Assembly (NCBI GenBank): GCA_945871415.1
Contig: CAMBWG010000074.1
Coordinates: 1 to 8,815, forward strand
DNA from: an uncultured Desulfovibrio sp.
Lineage (GTDB): Bacteria; Desulfobacterota; Desulfovibrionia; Desulfovibrionales; Desulfovibrionaceae
Direction of reading: 5' to 3'
DNA length: 8,815 bases
Shown here piece after piece: positions 3,774-8,815 of this stretch. The notes under the pieces are model-generated. The model had not been told where the DNA came from. It made no database searches and saw only the letters and a list, made by a program, of their open reading frames with translations. The translations under genes were made by a program, and so were the position numbers. The first letter of the stretch is position 1, and the number at the start of each line of letters is the position of its first letter.

Positions 3774-6707
3774 ATGGCGTTGCCGCATCGCCTTATCGGC
3801 GCGATGATCCTCCTGTTGCTGGCGATAGTTCCATTCCCTCTGTCGGAGAGGGCCCTTGCTGCTGAAACTGCTCCCGGGGCCGCCGCCGGGACTGTCCCCG
3901 GCTCCGCTCCCCGCACCGTGCGTGTGGGCTGGTATGAGGCCAGCGGACTTTTTCGGAGTGCGGAAGACGGGCGCATCTCCGGTTATGTTCCCGCCCTGCT
4001 GGAAACCATGTCCCGCCTGACGGGCTGGCGTTATGAATGGGTGGAGCTGACGCACGACGAGATCCCCGCCGCGCTTGCCGAAGGCCGCATTGATCTTTCC
4101 TGCGATACCAGTTCCGCGACCCTGCCCGGGCGGCCGAACATGCAGTTTTCCTCCATTGCCGCCGGGGTCGCCGTCCTGACCATCCATGCCCTGCAGGACA
4201 CGCCCCTGCATTTCATGGATTTTTCGGATTTTTCCGGCAGGACCTTCGGCCTGCTGCGTTCCTCGTACACGCGGGAGTATTTTGCCAAATTCGCCAGGAG
4301 CATGGGCTTCAGGCACACCGTCCGCCTGTTCAGCAAGCAGAAGGAGATGTACGCCGCCTTGCAGGACGGGAGTATCGACACCTATGTGGACGGATCGCTT
4401 CAGGGGGCCGGGACCATTCTCGGGACCTTTGACGCGGCGCCCTTCTTCTTTGTGACGGCCCCGGGCGACAAGGAACTTCTGCCGCAGATTGACGAAGCCA
4501 TGCGGCAGGTGCACATCAACAATCCCCACATCTTTGCGCAGCTCTTTGAGTCCTTTTTCATCGGGGATCGCGGCGTCTCCATCAGACTGGGCCGCGAGGA
4601 GGAACTCTGGCTTGAAACGAAGCCCGTGCTGCGCGTCGCCTACAGCCGTCAGCAACCCATGATGGATGCGCAGGGTCGTATGCCCCTGCTGCATCGTCTG
4701 TTTGAGCTGCTGGAACAGCGGAGCGGCATCCGCATGGAGCTCGTGCCTGCCGATACCTATGATCAGGCCCTGCGCATGGTGCAGGACGGCAGAGCCGATG
4801 CCGTTACCGATCTGTATTTCAGCGGCAATTTTGCCCGCAACTACGGCATGACCACAAGCCGTATCTTTCTCAGCGCGCCCATCACGCTGGCCGTCCGGCA
4901 GAACATGCGCCCGGGGAGCCGTCTGCGCATAGGCGTCACCCCGGAAATGACCAGCGTCAAGGCCGCATATCAGGCAGTTTATCCGGCTGACATCTTCGTG
5001 GATTATGCGACGCGGGCAGAGTGTCTTGAGGCCTTTGCGCAGCGGCGCATAGACGCCTATATTCCGCAGTCTCCGGGTATGCTGGCCTCGTCTTCGGAAC
5101 TGGCCGTGGATTCCAATCTGATTCTGACGCGCGCCGTCTATCCCATGGCCATCGGCATTTCCCAGTCCCAGCCGCGCATGGCCGTGGATGTCATCAGCAA
5201 GACGCTGTGCACCATTTCCGCCAATGAGCTGGAAGATATGCAGCAGGCGCGGGATATGTCTCCGCTGAAAGAGATGTGGCAGTTCATCCGGCGTCATCCG
5301 CTTATTCCCGCTCTTGCGGGCGGCACGCTGGGGCTGCTGATTCTGCTGCGGTTCCTGCTGCGTTCTCTGTCCCGCGGCAAGTCCCGCCTGCGTACCATCG
5401 AACGTATCGCCCTGACGGACCCCCTGACCGGCGGGCCCAACCGGCCCCAGTTCCAGATGGACGCCGATGCGCTGCTGCTTCGGGACAAGACCCCTTCGGT
5501 GCTTGTCTGCATCAATATCTGTCGTCTCAAGCATGTGAACGTGCTCAAGGGCTACAGTACGGGGGATTTTCTGATTTCCCGCTGCCATGAGGAGCTGCGT
5601 CGTATTCTGCCGCCGCATGCGCTCTGCGCGCACGTGGGCGCGGGCAAGTTCCTCTGCCTCTGGCACTGCGACAGCAAGGAAGCCTTCCATGAAATCATGG
5701 AAAAGATTTTCGGCATTGCCTCCGGTATTGGCGCGGCTGTCGGGCATTCCGTTATTTTTACGGCGGGGGCCTGCTTCATCACTAAATATGACGGCGATGT
5801 CAGCAGTCTGATACTGGCCGCCGAAACTGCGGAAAGCAGTCTTTCGCGCTCCCGCTATCAGTCGTCCTACACCATCTACGACGAATCCATGCACGCGCTG
5901 GCCAAGAAGATAACAGCGCTGGAAAGTCGTATGCAGCAGGCGCTTCAGGATGAGGAGTTCGTCGTGCATCTTCAGCCGCAGGTCTGTCTGCGGGACGGTT
6001 CCATCAGCGGCGCGGAAGCGCTGGTACGCTGGTACCCCAAGGATGGCTCGACCATCTATCCCGACGAATTCATTCCCCTGTTTGAAAAGAACGGCTTTAT
6101 CCGCGAACTGGATATTTACGTTCTGGACTGCGTCTGTCGCTGGCTCCGCGCCCGTCTGGACGCCGGAAAGCATGTCGTGCCGATCAGCGTCAATCAGTCG
6201 CGAGCCCTGTTCCTGCGGGAAGGTTACGCCGAAACCTTTTTCTCCGTGCTGGAAAAGTGGAGGATTCCGCACAATCTCATCAAGGTGGAAGTGACGGAAA
6301 GTCTGGCCGGCTTTGACGAAAAGCTGTTCAAGACCAATATGTGCGCGCTCAAGGAGCAGAATATCGAAGTGGCGCTGGACGACTTCGGCAAGGGCTATTC
6401 CTCCCTTTCGTCCCTGCAGAGTTTTCCCATCGACATCATCAAGCTCGACAAGGAATTTCTCAGCGCCAGCAATGCGCAGGCCGTGCTTGACGCCCTGCTG
6501 CTTCTGGGGCAGCGGCTCGGCATGAAGACCCTGTGCGAAGGTATCGAGGAAGAGGAACAGCTTTCCTTCCTGCGTGATAACGGATGCGCTTACGGTCAGG
6601 GCTATTTTATTGCCCGGCCCATGCCCATTGCGGAATTTGAGTCCTTCCTGCAAAACTATGTAGCGCCGGGAGACGCGCCGGAGGCTGCGGCGGCCCGGCC
6701 GCAATAG
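3774..6707 (+). CDS. Membrane sensor with two solute-binding domains, degenerate GGDEF and intact EAL (c-di-GMP phosphodiesterase)
   Basis: Inner-membrane signalling protein of 977 residues, predicted to hydrolyse c-di-GMP to pGpG in response to a periplasmic ligand. ATG 3774 is preferred because it places a typical signal peptide (MALPHRLIGAMILLLL, cleavage near ALA-A about residue 29) at the N-terminus behind a weak AAGAGA (3758-3763). In-frame ATGs at 3690, 3705 and 3720 have no better ribosome site. Domains: periplasmic solute-binding domain 1 (about 48-275, starts VRVGWYE); domain 2 (about 284-495, starts VLRVAYS); membrane segment (about 507-527); GGDEF-like domain (about 540-700); EAL domain (about 720-960). 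The GGDEF signature reads GAGKF at 622-626 and the inhibitory-site Arg and Asp are also lost, so cyclase activity is unlikely. The EAL domain keeps Glu748 (EALVRW), Asn807, Glu839, Asp869-Asp870, Lys890, Glu922 and Gln942. Loop 6 reads DDFGKGYSS, with Lys where Thr is usual. Ligands are unknown; related tandem domains often bind amino acids. A terminator lies at 6854-6889. Confidence 0.93.
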   Translation: MALPHRLIGAMILLLLAIVPFPLSERALAAETAPGAAAGTVPGSAPRTVRVGWYEASGLFRSAEDGRISGYVPALLETMSRLTGWRYEWVELTHDEIPAALAEGRIDLSCDTSSATLPGRPNMQFSSIAAGVAVLTIHALQDTPLHFMDFSDFSGRTFGLLRSSYTREYFAKFARSMGFRHTVRLFSKQKEMYAALQDGSIDTYVDGSLQGAGTILGTFDAAPFFFVTAPGDKELLPQIDEAMRQVHINNPHIFAQLFESFFIGDRGVSIRLGREEELWLETKPVLRVAYSRQQPMMDAQGRMPLLHRLFELLEQRSGIRMELVPADTYDQALRMVQDGRADAVTDLYFSGNFARNYGMTTSRIFLSAPITLAVRQNMRPGSRLRIGVTPEMTSVKAAYQAVYPADIFVDYATRAECLEAFAQRRIDAYIPQSPGMLASSSELAVDSNLILTRAVYPMAIGISQSQPRMAVDVISKTLCTISANELEDMQQARDMSPLKEMWQFIRRHPLIPALAGGTLGLLILLRFLLRSLSRGKSRLRTIERIALTDPLTGGPNRPQFQMDADALLLRDKTPSVLVCINICRLKHVNVLKGYSTGDFLISRCHEELRRILPPHALCAHVGAGKFLCLWHCDSKEAFHEIMEKIFGIASGIGAAVGHSVIFTAGACFITKYDGDVSSLILAAETAESSLSRSRYQSSYTIYDESMHALAKKITALESRMQQALQDEEFVVHLQPQVCLRDGSISGAEALVRWYPKDGSTIYPDEFIPLFEKNGFIRELDIYVLDCVCRWLRARLDAGKHVVPISVNQSRALFLREGYAETFFSVLEKWRIPHNLIKVEVTESLAGFDEKLFKTNMCALKEQNIEVALDDFGKGYSSLSSLQSFPIDIIKLDKEFLSASNAQAVLDALLLLGQRLGMKTLCEGIEEEEQLSFLRDNGCAYGQGYFIARPMPIAEFESFLQNYVAPGDAPEAAAARPQ

Positions 6708-6741
6708 GGCGTTTCAGCTTTGAAAAAGGTAAAACGCGAGG

Positions 6742-6762
6742 CGGGCGGCACAGCGCCGCCCG
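6742..6762. other. GC-rich hairpin after the sensor gene
   Basis: CGGGCGGC (6742-6749) and GCCGCCCG (6755-6762) form a perfect 8-bp stem with a 5-nt loop, 34 nt after the sensor stop codon. No T-run follows directly; the nearest is at 6781-6785. It may stabilise the 3' end of the mRNA ahead of the real terminator. Confidence 0.5.
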
Positions 6763-6780
6763 ACCCTGAGTGGGGCAGCG

Positions 6781-6840
6781 TTTTTCCCCCGAAACGACAG
6801 GCCGCAGGATTTGAATCGCAAGGCGTTTCAAACTGAATAT
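6781..6840 (+). repeat. Dispersed repeat module, copy B
   Basis: This is the second copy of the module at 1584-1643, sharing TTTTTCC, AAACGACAGGCCG (6792-6804) and TCAAACTGAA (6828-6837) at identical spacing. Here the left arm that forms the hairpin in copy A is missing, so this is a partial or decayed element. Both copies lie between genes and downstream of a + strand gene. Confidence 0.6.
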
Positions 6841-6853
6841 GCTCTCGCACGAA

Positions 6854-6889
6854 AAGGGAGGAACCGTTTCGGTTTCTCCCTTCTTTTTT
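6854..6889 (+). terminator. Intrinsic terminator of the sensor gene
   Basis: AAGGGAGGAACCG (6854-6866) pairs with CGGTTTCTCCCTT (6870-6882) over 13 bp, including one G/T wobble, around a TTT loop. C and six T (6884-6889) follow. This is the best intrinsic terminator in the window. It ends the + strand transcript 147-182 nt after the sensor stop codon and separates it from the arsR-family gene. Confidence 0.85.
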
Positions 6890-6922
6890 GCCTGTGCCGT
6901 TGCCGTACAGCAGGTCAAATCC

Positions 6923-7017
6923 GTCTAATAGACTAAATAACTATTTTTGTAGTTGACAAAATACCGCCGGGCGGGGTAGCTCTTTTCTTGACAGCACACT
7001 TTCCCGCCGTCTACACA
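6923..7017 (+). promoter_or_regulatory. Candidate operator and promoter region of the ArsR-family gene
   Basis: An AT-rich island carries two inverted repeats: GTCTA-A-TAGAC (6923-6933) and AACTA-N6-TAGTT (6939-6954). The second overlaps the first base pair of a perfect -35 TTGACA (6953-6958). A second TTGACA lies exactly 35 bp on, at 6988-6993, followed after 16 nt by TCTACA (7010-7015). From the first hexamer the best -10 is only TAGCTC (6977-6982). From the second, transcription would start about at ATG 7024, giving a leaderless mRNA. ArsR-type regulators commonly bind AT-rich inverted repeats over their own promoter, so autoregulation is plausible. CCGCC-G-GGCGG (6964-6974) lies between. 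Confidence 0.4.
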
Positions 7018-7023
7018 CAGGGC

Positions 7024-7374
7024 ATGAACTCGCAGTATATCACCGCCCTGCCGGACGACTGGGAGCGTGTGGCGCAGGTTTTTTCCGCTATGGGAGACGC
7101 CACCCGCCAGAGGATTCTCCTGCTGTTCGAGCCGGGGGAGCAGATAGGCCTGAGCACGCTTGTGGCCACGGTCGGCATGAGCCGCACGGCCGTCAGTCAT
7201 CACGTCAACGTGCTGGTGCGCGCGGGGCTGCTGATACCCCGTCGTATCGGTAAGGAAGTCGTGTACCGGCGTGATTTGCCCTTTGCCGTGGAGATGCTCG
7301 ATCGGGTGCGGGATTATGCGCTTCTGGAGCTTGCGGCCGAAAAAGCCGCCGGCCAGGAGCCCCCCTCCGCATAA
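7024..7374 (+). CDS. ArsR/SmtB-family winged-helix regulator, cysteine-free
   Basis: Cytoplasmic DNA-binding repressor of 116 residues. VFSAMGDATRQRILLLF (19-35) is the hallmark first part of the ArsR winged helix. LSTLVATVGMSRTAVSHHVNVLVRAGLL (43-70) holds the helix-turn-helix, with SRTAVSHHV in the recognition helix. RRIGKEVVYRR (73-83) is the beta wing. The protein has no cysteine at all, so the ELCVCDL-type arsenic/cadmium site is absent. It must sense something else or rely on another metal site. ATG 7024 is chosen over the in-frame TTG at 6988, which lies within a -35-like hexamer; the ATG lacks a well-spaced Shine-Dalgarno site. The gene lies 81 nt before, and in the same direction as, the lysophospholipid transporter gene, which makes that gene its most likely target besides itself. 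Confidence 0.9.
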   Translation: MNSQYITALPDDWERVAQVFSAMGDATRQRILLLFEPGEQIGLSTLVATVGMSRTAVSHHVNVLVRAGLLIPRRIGKEVVYRRDLPFAVEMLDRVRDYALLELAAEKAAGQEPPSA

Positions 7375-7455
7375 GCGCCCCCTCCCGGAGGGTATCCGGC
7401 CCGAAGGATAAGCGGAACGCCTGACGTCATACGCAAGCCGCCGCAAGGAGCGCGT

Positions 7456-8815
7456 ATGAGCCGGAGTTTTGCCAGACAGGCTGTTTCGCTGGGGCTCGGT
7501 TTTACCCTTGGCACTTTCAACGACAATTTCTTCAAGCAGTCCGTGCTGCTTCTTGCCGTCGGCATGGGCTATACAAGCATGCAGTCCTGGGGGACGGTGC
7601 TTTTTTCCCTGCCCTTTGTTCTCTTTTCCGCCTGGGGCGGCTGGCTGGCGGATCGCTATCCCAAGCGGCGCGTCATTCTTGCCGCCAAGCTGATTGAGCT
7701 TGCGGCCATGCTGGTCGGCGCGTGGGGCCTGCTGACGCTGCACTGGGGCGGTCTGCTGGCCATGCTGTTCTGCATGGGCGCGAGCGCCACGCTCTTCAGT
7801 CCGGCTCTGAACGGCTCTCTGCCCGAAGTTTTTCCTCCTGAACGGATTCCGCAGGCCAATGCCTTTTTCAAGCTGTCCACAACGGCTTCCATCCTGCTGG
7901 GCGTGGCGCTGGCCGGCGCGGCGCTTGAAAGCCGCTGGTTTGAGACTCAGATACCCTTCGGGCGCTGGCTGGTGGCCGCGACGGTTGTTCTTATCGCTCT
8001 GCTGGGCCTGTGTTCCGTGGCGCTTGTGCCCTGGCGGCCCGCGGCGGCCCGGCGGGAAAATCTGCCCCCCTTCCCGCTGTTCGGGGCCTGGCGGTCCGCC
8101 TGCGATCTGCTGCATCTGCGGGAACGCGGAGATATTTTTCTCTGTTTCTGCGCGGATGCCTTTTTCTACAGCCTTTCCGTCCTTGTTCTGCTGGAAATCA
8201 ACACCTTCGGACTGCATCAGCTCGGCCTGAGCGCCACCATGACAAGTCTGCTTCCCGGTGCGCTCATGCTCGGCATCTGCCTCGGCGCGCTAATTGCCGC
8301 CCGCCGTCGGCGGCAGGACTGGCGGCAGTCCGTCCCGCCTGCCTGCGCCGGTATGGGCGTGCTGCTGGTGCTCGCAGGCTGTGTTCCTCTTGCACCGGAA
8401 GGGTGGCACTTCGGGCTGCTGTTCTTCTGCTATGCCGCCACGGGCATATGCGGCAGCCTCTATATCGTGCCGGTTTCCAGCTATCTGCAAATCCGTCCGG
8501 CCGCCGGGGAAAAGGGGCGTATTCTCGGCGTCTGCAATTTCTTTTCCTTTTTGGGCATGCTGATGGCGGGCGCGCTCTATTCTCTGCTGGCTCTTGTTTC
8601 CCCGGCTGCGGGACACGTGCTGCTGGGGATGAGCTCGCTTGCGCTGGCCTTTCTTTTTGCCCGCCGGATCGCCGCGCTCCCCCGAAACCCGGAAGAGCCC
8701 GGCGCATCGTCTCCCGGTTGTGGCGGCGCGGGACCCGTGCGGCGTCTGCTGCTTGCGTCGGCCCGTCTGCTGCTGTTCCTGCGCTACCGGGTGCGTCTTG
8801 AGCATGTGGCTGTCC
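7456..8815 (+). CDS. LplT-like MFS transporter, probably N-terminal part of an MFS-acyltransferase fusion (3'-truncated by window)
   Basis: The frame opens at ATG 7456, 5 nt after AAGGAG (7445-7450), and stays open to the window end (453 codons visible). The first about 410 residues form a typical major facilitator with roughly 11-12 hydrophobic helices. Near the start is FNDNFFKQSVLLL (21-33), characteristic of LplT-type lysophospholipid flippases. The MFS motif A GGWLADRYPKRR (61-72) lies between helices 2 and 3. After the last helix, a Pro/Gly-rich linker leads into RRLLLASARLLLFLRYRVRLE (429-449), which resembles the start of a PlsC-like acyltransferase domain. Many proteobacteria carry an MFS-PlsC-(AMP-ligase) fusion that imports lysophospholipid across the inner membrane and re-acylates it, as LplT and Aas do separately in E. 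coli. The transporter call is firm. The fusion is inferred from about 25 residues. Confidence 0.88.
   Translation, partial: MSRSFARQAVSLGLGFTLGTFNDNFFKQSVLLLAVGMGYTSMQSWGTVLFSLPFVLFSAWGGWLADRYPKRRVILAAKLIELAAMLVGAWGLLTLHWGGLLAMLFCMGASATLFSPALNGSLPEVFPPERIPQANAFFKLSTTASILLGVALAGAALESRWFETQIPFGRWLVAATVVLIALLGLCSVALVPWRPAAARRENLPPFPLFGAWRSACDLLHLRERGDIFLCFCADAFFYSLSVLVLLEINTFGLHQLGLSATMTSLLPGALMLGICLGALIAARRRRQDWRQSVPPACAGMGVLLVLAGCVPLAPEGWHFGLLFFCYAATGICGSLYIVPVSSYLQIRPAAGEKGRILGVCNFFSFLGMLMAGALYSLLALVSPAAGHVLLGMSSLALAFLFARRIAALPRNPEEPGASSPGCGGAGPVRRLLLASARLLLFLRYRVRLEHVAV

Noticed and set aside
3726..6704. 992-codon open frame on the minus strand opposite the sensor gene
   Set aside because: It mirrors the sensor gene almost end to end. 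The sensor has signal peptide, SBP and EAL motifs; the antisense product is Gly/His/Arg-rich low-complexity sequence with no domains. GC-biased codons suppress stops on the opposite strand.
7380..7392. CCCTCC-C-GGAGGG palindrome between arsR and the transporter gene
   Set aside because: A one-base centre cannot form a good hairpin without losing pairs, there is no T-run, and it is short for GC-rich DNA. No terminator is claimed.
6925..8217. 430-codon minus-strand frame across the arsR and transporter genes
   Set aside because: It spans two recognised + strand genes and the gap between, and its product is Gln/Gly/Arg-rich with no domain.

Overview
The window carries five clear protein genes, all on the + strand, and three gene-poor gaps with unusual structure. 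The sequence is GC-rich (roughly 60% by eye) with strong C/G bias at third codon positions. The gene set (short RNase E/G, stand-alone malic enzyme, a large periplasmic-sensing c-di-GMP protein, and an LplT-like transporter apparently running into an acyltransferase) fits a Gram-negative proteobacterium. A Desulfovibrionaceae-like member of the former Deltaproteobacteria is my best guess, but this is an inference from gene content and style, not a proof.

Layout: (1) 1-1370, RNase E/G family ribonuclease, missing about 22 N-terminal residues at the window edge. (2) 1371-1938, a gene-free gap with two inverted, diverged copies of a hairpin repeat of about 90 bp (1384-1475 and 1722-1805). Between them lies a 15-bp inverted repeat (1548-1612), and a candidate promoter follows. 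(3) 1939-3264, NAD(P)-dependent malic enzyme. (4) 3265-3773, a second gap with a promoter-like sequence, a strong hairpin, a weak 74-codon ORF, a terminator-like hairpin and a run of short palindromes including a perfect 16-bp one. I read it as a candidate small transcript followed by a structured leader. (5) 3774-6707, a 977-residue membrane sensor: signal peptide, two periplasmic solute-binding domains, one membrane segment, a degenerate GGDEF domain and an EAL domain with all key residues. (6) 6708-7023, a gap with a partial copy of a repeat module from gap 2, a good intrinsic terminator and AT-rich operator/promoter-like DNA. (7) 7024-7374, an ArsR-family regulator without cysteines. (8) 7456 to the window end, an LplT-like MFS transporter still open at the edge, where it appears to enter an acyltransferase domain.

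RNase E/G (RNA processing) and malic enzyme (malate to pyruvate plus reducing power) are housekeeping genes. The sensor probably turns a small-molecule signal in the periplasm into c-di-GMP breakdown. The ArsR regulator and the lysophospholipid transporter/acyltransferase are close and co-directional, so they may form a regulated membrane-lipid recycling unit. I see no CRISPR array, rRNA, tRNA, transposase or phage gene. The most unusual material is non-coding: the repeat cluster before the malic enzyme gene and the candidate small transcript after it.
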